Shown here one piece after another: positions 20,985 to 31,656 of a stretch of 64,000 nt of DNA (the first letter of the stretch is position 1; each line of letters starts with the position of its first letter). The DNA is from Acinetobacter sp. WC-141 (GTDB lineage: Bacteria; Pseudomonadota; Gammaproteobacteria; Pseudomonadales; Moraxellaceae): contig NZ_AMSS01000020.1 in assembly GCF_000313935.1 (NCBI RefSeq), forward strand, positions 1 to 64,000. Reading direction: 5' to 3'. The notes below the pieces were generated by a model. It saw only the letters and a program-made list of their open reading frames with translations, was not told the origin of the DNA and did no database searches. A program made the position numbers and the translations under genes.

Positions 20985-22808
20985 TTAGTAATCGAAGCTA
21001 AAGTGTTCAACCGGTAACGAAGTTAATGTGCGTGAAGTTGTCACCATTGATTCTGCATGGCCTTGGGCACGTGGTAATAAACGGTCAAAGTAGAAATCAG
21101 CAACTTTGATTTTTGCTTTATAGAATTCAGCAGTTTCTTGACCATTACCCGCTTCTAATTTCTCAGAAGCAACCACAGCTTGTTGAGCCCAGAAATAAGC
21201 CATCATCACGTAGCCTGAGAACATCAAGAAATCTACAGAAGCAGAAGATACGATGTCACGGTCTTTACGCGCAGCAAGCATAATACGAACTGTTAAAGTG
21301 TTCCATTGTGCGCAAAGCTTAGTTAAGTCCCAAGCGAAACGGCGTAAGTATTTATTACGTGCATGTGTAGCGCAGAATTTTAAGATTTCAGCAGTGTATT
21401 CACGAACGACTTTACCTTTTGAGCTTAACAACACTTTACGGCCGATTAAGTCGAGTGCCTGAACACCAGTTGTTCCCTCGTATAAAGTCGCAATACGTGC
21501 ATCACGTGCGATTTGTTCCATGCCCCATTCTTTAATATAACCATGGCCGCCGTAAACTTGCATACCATGGTTAGCAGCTTCTAAACCAAGTTCAGTTAAG
21601 AAACCTTTTAAAATTGGCGTATAGAAACCAAGTTTATCATCATAGTCTTCGTAAGCAGCTTGGTCACCACGTGCTAATGCATCTGTCATTTTGTCAGCGA
21701 TTTGAGCAGCGTAGTAAATCATTGAGCGACCGCCTTCAGCGATTGCTTTTTGAGTTAATAGCATACGACGTACGTCTGCATGATGAATGATGGCATCAGC
21801 AACTTTATCTGGATCTTTTTTACCAGAAAGCGCACGCATTGACATACGATCTTTGGCATATGGTAATGCGCCTTGGAAAGATAACTCGGCATGTGCAATA
21901 CCTTGAACAGCAGTACCAATACGTGCTGTATTCATGAAGGTAAACATTGCATGTAGACCTTTGTTAACTTCACCAATTAAATAACCAGTTGCATTATCAA
22001 AGTTTAAGACAGCAGTTGCAGAAGCACGGATTCCCATTTTGTGTTCGATTGAACCACAAGTCACTGTATTACGTTCACCGACACCACCTTCGGCTGTAGG
22101 CATGAACTTAGGTACGATGAATAATGAAATACCACGAGTACCAGCAGGTGCATCTGGAAGACGAGCAAGAACAATATGAATAATATTTTCAGTTAAATCA
22201 TGTTCACCAGCAGAAATGAAGATTTTTGTACCAGTGATTTTATAAGTGCCATCTGCTTGAGGTTCAGCTTTAGTTTTAACTTGTCCCAAGTCTGTACCAC
22301 ATTGAGGTTCGGTTAAGCACATTGTGCCGCTCCAAGTTCCTTCCACAAGCTTAGGCATATACGTTTGTTTTTGCTCATCAGTACCGAATTGCAAAATGGT
22401 ATTCATACAACCCGAACTTAAGCCTGGGTACATCGTAAATGACCAGTTTGCAGTACCCATCATTTCCGATTTAATCAGGTTTAATGACATTGGTAGGCCT
22501 TGACCACCAAATTCTTCTGGATAAGAAAGACCTTGCCAACCGCCCATTACGAATTGGTCATAAGCTTCTTTAAAGCCTTTAGGTGTGGTTACTTCACCGT
22601 TGTCAAAATGGCAACCTTCTTCATCACCAGATTGGTTAAGTGGCGACAACACGTTTTCACAATAATCTGCCGCACCTTCAAGAATCATATCAACTGTATC
22701 TGGGTCTGCATTTTCACCATTTGATAAAGTTTTATAGTGAGCAGGGTAATCTAATACTTCATTCATTAAGAAACGAATATCATGTAGCGGAGCTTTATAT
22801 GCTGGCAT
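20985..22808 (-). CDS. Acyl-CoA dehydrogenase (long type, C-terminal extension)
   Basis: 607 residues: the flavin-dependent acyl-CoA dehydrogenase fold (about 35-460) plus the extra C-terminal domain of the DmdC/FadE-like class. The catalytic base is Glu444 in TLYEGTTGVQ. MCLTEPQCGTDLG is the FAD-binding signature of the middle domain. It oxidises an acyl-CoA to the 2-enoyl-CoA; chain length and class (fatty acid or methylmercaptopropionyl type) cannot be set from sequence. It is a single gene, convergent with the lipoprotein at 20258. Confidence 0.93.
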   Translation of the reverse strand: MPAYKAPLHDIRFLMNEVLDYPAHYKTLSNGENADPDTVDMILEGAADYCENVLSPLNQSGDEEGCHFDNGEVTTPKGFKEAYDQFVMGGWQGLSYPEEFGGQGLPMSLNLIKSEMMGTANWSFTMYPGLSSGCMNTILQFGTDEQKQTYMPKLVEGTWSGTMCLTEPQCGTDLGQVKTKAEPQADGTYKITGTKIFISAGEHDLTENIIHIVLARLPDAPAGTRGISLFIVPKFMPTAEGGVGERNTVTCGSIEHKMGIRASATAVLNFDNATGYLIGEVNKGLHAMFTFMNTARIGTAVQGIAHAELSFQGALPYAKDRMSMRALSGKKDPDKVADAIIHHADVRRMLLTQKAIAEGGRSMIYYAAQIADKMTDALARGDQAAYEDYDDKLGFYTPILKGFLTELGLEAANHGMQVYGGHGYIKEWGMEQIARDARIATLYEGTTGVQALDLIGRKVLLSSKGKVVREYTAEILKFCATHARNKYLRRFAWDLTKLCAQWNTLTVRIMLAARKDRDIVSSASVDFLMFSGYVMMAYFWAQQAVVASEKLEAGNGQETAEFYKAKIKVADFYFDRLLPRAQGHAESMVTTSRTLTSLPVEHFSFDY

Positions 22809-23064
22809 GGCTTTAATCCTAATTTTGAATCATTGTGGGATTATCTGAATCGATGATTTGATTATTCACTCACTTGATAAAAATACAATGATAATCACAT
22901 CCGAAAGAAATGTCAGAAAAGCGAATTTTGTCGAAAATAAATACACCTGAAAATACATTTTCTGCTACATTCAGGACTTATACTTTTATGTGAAAAAACA
23001 ACTATTTTCTTATTTTTAGCAAGTTTTGTTAAAAAGATAAAGCTATAAGGTTTTAAAAAAGGTT

Positions 23065-25401
23065 ATGCATTTAAAATATCTCAGTTTATGTTTATTTAGT
23101 TTGGGTTTGACCGCATGTGCGCAGCATAACCTACGTCCATCAGTAGGATCTGCCAACTTAGATCAAAAAGTCATTCAGGGTATGAATGCAATGTATGAGT
23201 ACCCAAGCTATGACTACCGTGGGCATTTTAAAGTTAATGTTGATCCAAATCAGCCCAAGAAAACAGGCACTGTAGAGAAAACGGCTCAGCTTGATGCTGA
23301 AGTGCAAAAAAAAGTAGATCAATATTTACGTGAACAAAAGACTAATTTGAATAAAAAACAGAAGCAGGCGCTTTATGCCGCAATTGCAAATGAACGATCT
23401 ATTTCGGGTGTATCTGACGAATCACGTTCAGAAAAAGTAAATGCCGTATTAATTAATTTATTAAATGATCTCCAATTTAGTTACGATGGTTCAGTTCATT
23501 ACCGTCAAAAAATGGGGTCTTTAAACCTCACTGCAAGATATGAGAAACCGACGCTTTTGGTGCAGGCAAAATTGCCAATGGTGCTTGATCTGAAAGACTA
23601 TAAATTTTACGTTAATTATTTCGGATTAATGCCTTATCTTGTAAATAAAGATAATCAAAATAACTTGGCGTATGTCGATTTTTCAAAATATAAAGATCTG
23701 TTTACAAACGTCGATATGAAGAAGTTTGTTGAATATGCGAAGGCTTCTAGTGCGGTATCTTATCGTTTAGCTGAACCACAAAATTTACAGCGGTTACCAG
23801 TTACCGATGCTGACCGTAAAGCCGGAATTGTAGAAAAAATTCGTTTAAAAGATACGGTTGAAGCGTTATTGCTGCAATCGGAACTCTATGGTCAAGTCAA
23901 TGAAAAATATTTGCAAAAAAATGTTTTAGGGGTTGATGACCAAAAGGTTGCCGAAACTATAGCAACTGAACTTGCTGCTTCTGAAGCTAAGAAAAAAGCG
24001 GGCAGTGCTGAGGGACAGAAGGTTTCTTCTGAAGATGCAGCGGCAGTCAGCCAGCAACTTTATTCGCTTATTAATGCTCATTTTGGCAATACATTGGCTT
24101 CGGAAGGCGATGATGAACAAGCGAGTGCAGAACAAGAAACAGCAGCAGACGAGACTACTGATTCAGCTCAAGCTGAAGATGCTGCTGTAGCAGATGCTGA
24201 GCCAACTACACAAGATGAAGAAGTGGCTACACTTACAGAAGAGCAGTGTGTTGAATTGCAGTCTCTTAAGAAACCAGTCGCGTTAGGTGATATTAATTAC
24301 TGCCAAGTTTACGGTATTGATGTGCTTGATCGGAGCGCTGTAAATACTGAAAAAACTCAGATTAAAGCTCGTCGAGCTGCACTAAAACAAACTTTTGCAG
24401 CTTATGATCAGAATCAGTTCATTAATGATGATGCATTCAAAGCTTTATGGTTAAAACATAAAGCAGAGATTGAACAAGCTTTACCAAAACAAAGAAATCC
24501 AATTACGATTGATGTGGGACTTGATGAAAAAGGCCGTCTAGTCAATGCTGATTACGATGTTGCATATACACCAGCTGAATTTAACCATCGCTTTAATATT
24601 AAAGCAGATATGCAAATTTTAAATTATGGTAAAGCAACTTCAATTGACCAGCAGCAACTTAAACAAGCTAAATCAGTTGCAGAGGCAAGTAAGGGTTCGC
24701 TATTTGAAAACTTCGTAAAAGGCTTTAGTGAAAAACTTGGGCAGAGTGATATTTCTGAACATCCAGTTGGCTTACATAGCGATGTACAAGATCTAGATTC
24801 GAATTTAGCGTTATTGGCTGATAAAACTTATGATGCAACACATGCCTACGACAAAACGTATAAGGCTGTGTTTATTGCAAAATTGACTGCCGAAAAACCG
24901 TCATATATTCATTATTATTCAGTTCAACAGTTGCAAGAAATTGCTGAAGTTTATGCTTATTGGTTCTCTGAAGAAGACACCTATAATCCTCAAGGTAAGG
25001 CTTTAGAGCGTATTGAGGCATTGCAGAAAAAGCATCATCTTGAACAAGAAGACCAATTTGATAATGATTTAGGCCGAGCTGTGGACCATATTGTGATTAC
25101 AACAATACAAGGTAAGGCAGGGCGTGAAGAATGGCAAAAATTACAGAAACAATATAAGCAACCGGAGCAACTCTTCTCAAAACAATATCAATTAAAATTT
25201 GAACAACAAAATGGTGCTTCTGCTGAAGAAAAACCATTGTTGTCAGAAACAGCTGATATTTTAGGGAAAGCTTATGCTGCTGCACGTAAACAGCAGCTTA
25301 CGGAAAAAACAATTCAGAATTTAAAACCTGAACATAATGAATTTATTGATTATGAGATTTTCCGAGATGTTTATAAGCAGATGGTTACAGCTAAAAAATA
25401 A
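23065..25401 (+). CDS. Large lipoprotein of unknown function
   Basis: 778 residues. The signal is MHLKYLSLCLFSLGLTAC with lipobox LTAC. Two long mixed regions are divided near residues 345-395 by a very acidic Ala/Glu/Asp-rich linker (ASEGDDEQAS and following), after which two Cys residues 20 apart may form a disulphide. No family is recognised. The size and the linker suggest a multidomain envelope protein, perhaps lineage-restricted. GGTT before the ATG is only a weak ribosome binding site. It shares its terminator with aroE. Confidence 0.82.
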   Translation: MHLKYLSLCLFSLGLTACAQHNLRPSVGSANLDQKVIQGMNAMYEYPSYDYRGHFKVNVDPNQPKKTGTVEKTAQLDAEVQKKVDQYLREQKTNLNKKQKQALYAAIANERSISGVSDESRSEKVNAVLINLLNDLQFSYDGSVHYRQKMGSLNLTARYEKPTLLVQAKLPMVLDLKDYKFYVNYFGLMPYLVNKDNQNNLAYVDFSKYKDLFTNVDMKKFVEYAKASSAVSYRLAEPQNLQRLPVTDADRKAGIVEKIRLKDTVEALLLQSELYGQVNEKYLQKNVLGVDDQKVAETIATELAASEAKKKAGSAEGQKVSSEDAAAVSQQLYSLINAHFGNTLASEGDDEQASAEQETAADETTDSAQAEDAAVADAEPTTQDEEVATLTEEQCVELQSLKKPVALGDINYCQVYGIDVLDRSAVNTEKTQIKARRAALKQTFAAYDQNQFINDDAFKALWLKHKAEIEQALPKQRNPITIDVGLDEKGRLVNADYDVAYTPAEFNHRFNIKADMQILNYGKATSIDQQQLKQAKSVAEASKGSLFENFVKGFSEKLGQSDISEHPVGLHSDVQDLDSNLALLADKTYDATHAYDKTYKAVFIAKLTAEKPSYIHYYSVQQLQEIAEVYAYWFSEEDTYNPQGKALERIEALQKKHHLEQEDQFDNDLGRAVDHIVITTIQGKAGREEWQKLQKQYKQPEQLFSKQYQLKFEQQNGASAEEKPLLSETADILGKAYAAARKQQLTEKTIQNLKPEHNEFIDYEIFRDVYKQMVTAKK

Positions 25402-25411
25402 TAGATGAGAT

Positions 25412-25443
25412 AAAAAAGAACCTACTGATGTAGGTTCTTTTTT
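25412..25443. terminator. Bidirectional terminator
   Basis: CCTAC/GTAGG core, extended by GAA/TTC and flanked by A and T runs, lies between convergent genes. Confidence 0.87.
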
Positions 25444-25445
25444 GT

Positions 25446-26234
25446 TTATAGAAAATCTTTTAATTCAGGTCTTACGCCATTCCATATATAAAAGGCTTCA
25501 ATCGCTTGACCCACTAACATGCCAAAACCTTCCGCATAAGGCACATTGCGTTGTTTAGCTTGATCAAGAAAGCTAGATGGTTTGCCATACGCCATTTCAT
25601 AAGCATGTTTGAATTGTAGTTTTTCAGGGAGTTGTAGAGCATCTCCTGAAAGACTTGCAGATGTTGCATTAATGACAAGGTCAAAATTCCCTTCTAATGC
25701 ATTTAGAGAAATTGCTTGTAATTGAGCTTGTGGAACTGCTGTTTTTAAGTCATCTACAAGTTGTTCAGCACGAGCGAGAGTTCGGTTTGCAATCACAATT
25801 TTTTTTGCACCAGCCTGTACAAGCGGGTAAATAACACCACGAGTCGCACCACCAGCCCCCAAAATTAAAATATTTGTATTTTCTAGCTTCCAATCCAAAG
25901 CTTGAATTGCAGCTACTAAGCCTTGGCCATCAGTATTATCACCGTGCAATTTGCCATTTTCCATCCATAATGTATTCACTGCTTTCGCAATCTGAGCACG
26001 TTCGGTTAACACATCACATAAAGCAAAAGCTTGTTCTTTAAACGGCACGGTAACGTTCATGCCACTTCCGCCATTTGCAAAGAAACTACGCATGCTTGAC
26101 TCAAAACCGTCGAGTGGGGCAAGACGTTTTTGATAGTCGAGATCAACACCTGTTTTTTGAGCGAAAGCATGATGCAATTCAGGAGAGCGAGATTGTTCGA
26201 TTGGGTTGCCAATTACTGCAAACTGTTTGGTCAT
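25446..26234 (-). CDS. aroE: Shikimate 5-dehydrogenase
   Basis: 262 residues. NADPH-dependent reduction of 3-dehydroshikimate in aromatic amino acid synthesis. The substrate site is visible in NPIEQSRSP and in MNVTVPFKEQ (catalytic Lys); the nucleotide fold is in LILGAGGATRGV with NRT next to the second strand. The ATG at 26234 has GGAT at a proper distance; a TTG four codons upstream is rejected. It lies downstream of hemF but is separated from it by a terminator, so it probably has its own promoter. Confidence 0.95.
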   Translation of the reverse strand: MTKQFAVIGNPIEQSRSPELHHAFAQKTGVDLDYQKRLAPLDGFESSMRSFFANGGSGMNVTVPFKEQAFALCDVLTERAQIAKAVNTLWMENGKLHGDNTDGQGLVAAIQALDWKLENTNILILGAGGATRGVIYPLVQAGAKKIVIANRTLARAEQLVDDLKTAVPQAQLQAISLNALEGNFDLVINATSASLSGDALQLPEKLQFKHAYEMAYGKPSSFLDQAKQRNVPYAEGFGMLVGQAIEAFYIWNGVRPELKDFL

Positions 26235-26360
26235 TCTTATATCCAAAATTTTAAAATGGCATGAAGCAGTTAAAAACGTGTGCTGAATATTCAGCAGGCC
26301 TCACTATAAGCCAAATTGGAATAAGAAAAAATATTTGAATGAGGTTCAGAAAAGTGAAAA

Positions 26361-26399
26361 TAAAAAGGAGATTCTTTAGGGTGGAAACTAAAGAATCTC
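26361..26399 (-). terminator. Terminator after hemF
   Basis: A perfect 12-bp stem (26368-26379 with 26388-26399) and an 8-base loop; the T run lies on the minus strand after the stem. Confidence 0.85.
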
Positions 26400-26412
26400 T
26401 GAAAAGCAAAAA

Positions 26413-27402
<990 letters not shown>

Positions 27403-27420
27403 TCAAAACACAAAACCATA

Positions 27421-27462
27421 AAAAAAGTAAGGGATTTTTAAGAAATGTCTCAAAAATCCCTT
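27421..27462 (-). terminator. Terminator after ribA
   Basis: Arms AAGGGATTTTT (27429-27439) and AAAAATCCCTT (27452-27462); a T-rich tail lies downstream on the minus strand. Confidence 0.82.
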
Positions 27463-27490
27463 TCAATGGTTTTAAATTTACAATTTTGGC

Positions 27491-28093
27491 TTAAAAATCA
27501 TCTTTTTGATAAAGGTGATCCATACGTTCACGTTTGGTTTTTAAATATTGTTCGTTAAAAGGGTTGCGTCCAACCGTTAATGGAACACGGCCCACCACAT
27601 TAATTCCCTGATCTTTGAGTGCCTGAATTTTCAAAGGATTATTGGTAATTAATTTAACTTCTTTTACTGCTAAGTGATCTAGCATGATGCTACACATGTC
27701 ATAACGACGTGCATCGGCAGGTAAATTTAAAAGTAAATTAGCATCTACAGTGTCATGACCCTGATCTTGTAATGCATAGGCGCGAATTTTGTTGGTCAGT
27801 CCAATGCCACGGCCTTCTTGACGTAAATATAAAATAACGCCTTGTCCTGCCTCGTTGATGAGCTTTTGAGTTGCCTGTAATTGAGGACCACAGTCGCATT
27901 TTAATGACGCAAAAGCATCACCTGTTAAGCATTCTGAATGTACACGAACTAAAACAGGACCTGTGGGTGGATTTTCTAACCCCTTAGAAAGTGCCACATG
28001 TTCTTCACCTGATACTGGATCTTGAAACACAGAAATATTGAATTCACCAAAAGCGGTCGGGAGTTTTGATGTTGCAATGAACTCTATAGGCAC
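27491..28093 (-). CDS. ribA: GTP cyclohydrolase II
   Basis: 200 residues, the usual length. First step of riboflavin synthesis from GTP. The zinc-binding Cys residues lie in [15 protein letters not shown], and the GTP/catalytic region in [11 protein letters not shown]. The start codon is GTG at 28093 with only a weak ribosome binding site. A candidate promoter and a small dyad lie just upstream. Confidence 0.96.
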   Translation of the reverse strand: MPIEFIATSKLPTAFGEFNISVFQDPVSGEEHVALSKGLENPPTGPVLVRVHSECLTGDAFASLKCDCGPQLQATQKLINEAGQGVILYLRQEGRGIGLTNKIRAYALQDQGHDTVDANLLLNLPADARRYDMCSIMLDHLAVKEVKLITNNPLKIQALKDQGINVVGRVPLTVGRNPFNEQYLKTKRERMDHLYQKDDF

Positions 28094-28110
28094 AGATTAA
28101 CTCATCTTTT

Positions 28111-28124
28111 AACCGAAAACGGTT
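28111..28124 (-). promoter_or_regulatory. Short dyad before the ribA start
   Basis: AACCG-AAAA-CGGTT sits between the putative -10 and the GTG. It may be a small hairpin in the 5' untranslated region or an operator half-symmetry; there is no room for an FMN riboswitch, and none is seen. Confidence 0.3.
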
Positions 28125-28127
28125 TAA

Positions 28128-28157
28128 AGTATAGCGTAATGCTGGGAGATTGGTCGA
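28128..28157 (-). promoter_or_regulatory. Putative promoter of ribA
   Basis: On the minus strand: TCGACC, 18 bases, TATACT, about 35 bases before the start codon. Confidence 0.4.
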
Positions 28158-28312
28158 ATTGTCATAATGATTTTGCGCATGAAGGTTTTCTTTTTTGTAT
28201 AAAGAAGACGATAATAGTTGATAAATAGTCAGATTATTCAGGATAATCTGCCAACCATACCCATACTGTATGAGAGACTGCTTTGCATGACCTCGTTCGC
28301 AAATGTGGCTGA

Positions 28313-28341
28313 TTGAAGGTGACTTCATTCGATTGTATGAT
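28313..28341 (+). promoter_or_regulatory. Putative promoter of dxs
   Basis: TTGAAG, 17 bases, TATGAT; transcription would begin near 28348, about 50 bases before the dxs ATG. With the ribA promoter it accounts for most of the 300-bp divergent gap; I see no gene in it. Confidence 0.5.
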
Positions 28342-28396
28342 CGACCCATTTTGACCCAGCTTAGGATTTGCCAGGCTTATAAAGGCTTTGCCACAT

Positions 28397-30301
28397 ATGT
28401 TGTATACCGAAATTCCAACTCAACGCCCTGTTACGCCATTGTTAGATGCAATTGATCATCCTCAACAATTACGTCAGCTCGAGCATAGCCAATTGGTTCA
28501 AGTGGCTGATGAGTTGCGTCAATATATTTTATATGCAGCAGGCCAGAGTGGTGGCCATTTCGGTGCTAATCTCGGCGTGGTTGAGCTGACGGTTGCGCTG
28601 CATTATTGCTTTAATACTCCAAATGACCGATTAGTTTGGGATGTGGGCCATCAGGCGTATCCGCATAAAGTTCTGACAGGTCGTCGCGAACAAATGACGA
28701 CGATTCGTTCTAAAAATGGTTTAGCAGCATTTCCAGCCAGAGAAGAATCAGTTTTCGATACATTCGGCGTAGGGCATTCATCAACAGCAATTTCAGCTGG
28801 CTTAGGAATGTCGTTAGCACGTCGTTATCAAAATGACCCGTGTGAAGTGGTTTGTATTGTCGGTGATGGGGCAATGACAGCGGGTATGGCATTTGAAGCC
28901 ATGAACGATGCTGTGGCACATAATGCTGACTTAATTGTTGTGCTCAATGACAATGACATGTCGATTTCTTGTAGTACAGGTGGCTTTGCTAAACATTTGG
29001 CTGCAATCTGGGAAAAAGGCCATTTAGTTAACGTTAACGAAGATGGCGAAGCGTATATACAGCCACATCCAAAATGGACGTATAATTCTCGTTTGCATCA
29101 ATCAGCAACAGATGCAGCCGATAACTTATTTAAAGCAATTGGTTTTGATTACTTTGGTCCCTTCGACGGACATGACGTAAATCAATTGGCTCAAGTATTT
29201 AACGCTCTGAAAAAGCGTAAAGGTCCACGTTTAGTACACGTCTATACTAAAAAAGGTAAAGGTTTTATTCCTGCAGAAGCAGATCCGATTACCTATCATG
29301 CAATTAGCAAAATTAATGCAACCTCAGCAGGTAAAACACCACCTAAATACTCTGATGTATTTGGTCAGTGGTTATGTGATGAGGCGATCCAAGATGAGCG
29401 TCTACTCGCGATTACACCTGCGATGTGTGAAGGTTCAGGCATGGTTCAGTTTGCTAAAGAATTTCCACACAGATTCTTCGATGTTGCAATTGCTGAACAG
29501 CATGCTGTGACACTTGCAGCAGGAATGGCTTGTGAAGGTTTAAAACCTGTTGTTGCAATTTATTCGACCTTCTTGCAGCGTGGCTACGATCAGCTTATTC
29601 ATGATGTTGCATTACAAAACCTTGATGTGACTTTCGGAATTGACCGTGCAGGTTTGGTGGGTGAAGATGGTCCAACGCATGCAGGTGCATATGATTATGC
29701 ATACATGCGTACAGTCCCAAACATCGTCATCATGGCACCAAAAGATGAAAATGAATGCCGTCAGATGCTTCATACAGCCTATGTCTATAATGGACCTGCT
29801 GCGGTACGTTACCCACGTGGTGCAGGTGTAGGTGTGGAAATTCAGCAAGAGTTGACCGCTATTGAATTAGGGAAAGCTGAAATCGTTGCTGAAATCAAGA
29901 CTACCTGTGAAGAGCAGATAACAATTTTAGCGTTTGGTAGTCGTGTTATGGTTGCCATAGAAGCTGCTGAACAATTTGCACAAAAACATGATGTGGGCGT
30001 GCGTGTTGTAAATATGCGTTTTGTGAAACCGCTAGATGAAAAAATTATTCGTGATCTGGCCGAGCACACTCATTTATTTGTCACTGTTGAAGAACATGCT
30101 GTAATGGGCGGGGCAGGCAGTGCTGTTAATGAATTTATGGCACAAGAACAAATTGTGAAGCCTATTATTAACTTAGGCTTGCCAGATTTGTTTTTACAAC
30201 AGGCCTCACATGGGCAAATGCTACAAGATTGTGGGTTAGATGCTAAAGGTATTTTGAACTCAATTGAGCGAGCTTGGCTCAAGTTAAATCAGGTCGTTTA
30301 A
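28397..30301 (+). CDS. dxs: 1-deoxy-D-xylulose-5-phosphate synthase
   Basis: 634 residues. Thiamine-diphosphate enzyme joining pyruvate and glyceraldehyde 3-phosphate, the entry step of the MEP isoprenoid pathway. The TPP motif starts at [18 protein letters not shown] and ends with LNDND; the transketolase-like pyrimidine domain includes [15 protein letters not shown], and [15 protein letters not shown] is a Dxs hallmark. ATG at 28397 is preferred over a TTG nine bases earlier. Followed by its own terminator. Confidence 0.97.
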   Translation: MLYTEIPTQRPVTPLLDAIDHPQQLRQLEHSQLVQVADELRQYILYAAGQSGGHFGANLGVVELTVALHYCFNTPNDRLVWDVGHQAYPHKVLTGRREQMTTIRSKNGLAAFPAREESVFDTFGVGHSSTAISAGLGMSLARRYQNDPCEVVCIVGDGAMTAGMAFEAMNDAVAHNADLIVVLNDNDMSISCSTGGFAKHLAAIWEKGHLVNVNEDGEAYIQPHPKWTYNSRLHQSATDAADNLFKAIGFDYFGPFDGHDVNQLAQVFNALKKRKGPRLVHVYTKKGKGFIPAEADPITYHAISKINATSAGKTPPKYSDVFGQWLCDEAIQDERLLAITPAMCEGSGMVQFAKEFPHRFFDVAIAEQHAVTLAAGMACEGLKPVVAIYSTFLQRGYDQLIHDVALQNLDVTFGIDRAGLVGEDGPTHAGAYDYAYMRTVPNIVIMAPKDENECRQMLHTAYVYNGPAAVRYPRGAGVGVEIQQELTAIELGKAEIVAEIKTTCEEQITILAFGSRVMVAIEAAEQFAQKHDVGVRVVNMRFVKPLDEKIIRDLAEHTHLFVTVEEHAVMGGAGSAVNEFMAQEQIVKPIINLGLPDLFLQQASHGQMLQDCGLDAKGILNSIERAWLKLNQVV

Positions 30302-30334
30302 CCCTCAATAAAATTTTTGAAACATTTTCCCCCT

Positions 30335-30370
30335 AAAAGCGCAGATATTTGCTAAAATATCTGCGCTTTT
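30335..30370. terminator. Terminator between dxs and suhB
   Basis: A nearly perfect 16-bp stem (AAAAGCGCAGATATTT with its complement) and a 3-base loop, ending in T4. It separates dxs from suhB, whose ATG is only 49 bases further. Confidence 0.88.
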
Positions 30371-30418
30371 ATGCATTATTCTTTGTCAAAATCTTCAAAT
30401 TTGTCTAGTGGGTGTTCA

Positions 30419-31249
30419 ATGGAACCTATGGTGGTTATGGCTGCGCGTGCGGCTCAAACAGTTGGTCAAGAGCTTTTAAAAGCGCATCAAAATCGTCATA
30501 AACTCGATTTACAAGTTGAAGAGAAAGGCATTGATGGCCCGGTAACACGTGTAGATCGTTATTTAGAACAATTAGCGATTGATACGTTACGTAAAAGTTA
30601 TAAGAACCATAGCTTCTTAGGTGAAGAATTTGGTCTGCAAGAAGGCAAAGGCCATGATGCAGAGTGGTGCTGGGTAATTGACCCGCTTGATGGCACACAA
30701 AACTTTATTAATGGTTTTCCTCATTTCTGTATTTCTATTGCAGTTCAACACAAAGGTGTTACTCAACACGGCGTAATCTACGATCCAGTACGTGATGAGT
30801 TATTCTCTGCTAGCCGTGGTCGCGGTGCAGTTATGAATCAACGCCGTATCCGTGCTAATGTAAAAGATACTTTAGAAAATACATTCTTGGCTGTAGGCCA
30901 TCCTTACCGTGCCAAACGTGCTGGTGAAATCGTATCTTATGCAGAGCAGCACTTCGCATCATTATTAGCAGTTACTCAAGCTGGAGCACAAATTCGTCGT
31001 GGCGGTTCAGCTGCTCTAGATTTAGCATATGTAGCTGCTGGTCGTTTTGATGGTTTCTTTGAGCTTGGTTTAAAACCATGGGATATCGCTGCTGGTGAAC
31101 TTATTCTTAAAGAAGCAGGCGGTGTAGTGGTTGATGCGCGTGGTGGTAATAACTCACTTGAAAATGGTCAAGTACTCGCATGTTCACTTAAACTGCTAAA
31201 ACCATTAATGCAAACTGTTGTTCCAGCTTGGGATAAAGCTGCAAAATAA
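30419..31249 (+). CDS. suhB: Inositol-1-monophosphatase family protein SuhB
   Basis: 276 residues. Mg-dependent phosphatase fold: metal ligands in FLGEEFG and WVIDPLDGTQNFINGFP, and the C-terminal PWDIAAGELILKEAGG. In E. coli SuhB also helps rRNA antitermination; such a role here is inference. The ATG at 30419 is preferred (GGGTG before it, and family N-terminus MEPMVVMAARAA) over an upstream in-frame ATG that lies within the preceding terminator tail. Ends at its own terminator. Confidence 0.93.
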   Translation: MEPMVVMAARAAQTVGQELLKAHQNRHKLDLQVEEKGIDGPVTRVDRYLEQLAIDTLRKSYKNHSFLGEEFGLQEGKGHDAEWCWVIDPLDGTQNFINGFPHFCISIAVQHKGVTQHGVIYDPVRDELFSASRGRGAVMNQRRIRANVKDTLENTFLAVGHPYRAKRAGEIVSYAEQHFASLLAVTQAGAQIRRGGSAALDLAYVAAGRFDGFFELGLKPWDIAAGELILKEAGGVVVDARGGNNSLENGQVLACSLKLLKPLMQTVVPAWDKAAK

Positions 31250-31266
31250 TTTAGCTTATTATAAAT

Positions 31267-31292
31267 AAAACCCTCTTTAATCAGAGGGTTTT
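31267..31292 (+). terminator. Terminator after suhB
   Basis: AAAACCCTCT and AGAGGGTTTT arms with a 6-base loop. Confidence 0.85.
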
Positions 31293-31355
31293 GTGTTTTA
31301 AGTAAAGAGTAAATTAAATTAATTCAAGAAATATAAACAAAGTTGATTAAAACAG

Positions 31356-31383
31356 GTGACTTTTAATTTATTTCTGCTATAAT
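31356..31383 (+). promoter_or_regulatory. Extended -10 promoter of the RNA helicase
   Basis: TGCTATAAT is a perfect extended -10 (TATAAT at 31378-31383), with a weak -35 GTGACT 16 bases upstream. Transcription would start near 31390, giving a 5' leader of about 265 nt. Confidence 0.7.
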
Positions 31384-31403
31384 CCGCCAACGCACTTAAA
31401 TTT

Positions 31404-31575
31404 CCGTTCATTACCTGAACATTCTGTTCTATTCATTGTAAGCGCACGCTGTCCATAGAGAGGACCATTACTTGCGCCCCAATCGCTCAGCGATTCTTCA
31501 GGTTCGGCCGTAATCAAGCGTGCGTTTAGTCCACATCGTCGTTACTCGGATTGCTGCTGAAAAAACGTTTCAGCT
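31404..31575 (+). promoter_or_regulatory. Long structured 5' leader of the DEAD-box helicase gene
   Basis: Complementary segments seen by eye: GTTCA/TGAAC (31406-31410, 31416-31420); a long-range stem GCGCACGCT with AGCGTGCGT (31442-31450, 31517-31525, one G-U); inside it a hairpin GTCC/GGAC (31451-31454, 31462-31465) and a stem ATTAC/GTAAT (31467-31471, 31510-31514) enclosing AATCGC/GCGATT (31481-31486, 31490-31495); then GCTGAAA/TTTCAGC (31556-31562, 31568-31574). The nested arrangement forms a multi-branch junction. Long leaders are known for the E. coli csdA/deaD helicase gene, where they govern autoregulation and cold response. No Rfam family is recognised. Confidence 0.55.
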
Positions 31576-31656
31576 AATTTTGCTTTGCCGCTTTTTGCCG
31601 ATGTCTATTTTTTTGTATTTATTAAAAATGGAGCACCCACAAGGGTGAAACTCTCT

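Noticed and set aside
28044..28349. 101-codon open frame before ribA on the minus strand
   Set aside because: It overlaps the ribA start and covers the divergent promoters; composition is not protein-like.
28094..28396. Possible FMN or thiamine riboswitch before ribA or dxs
   Set aside because: The promoters leave only about 35-50 bases of leader on either side, and no conserved riboswitch core is seen.
31442..31525. The nested stems before the helicase as a tRNA
   Set aside because: There is no acceptor end, T-loop sequence or anticodon arm of tRNA geometry; only the folded appearance is similar.
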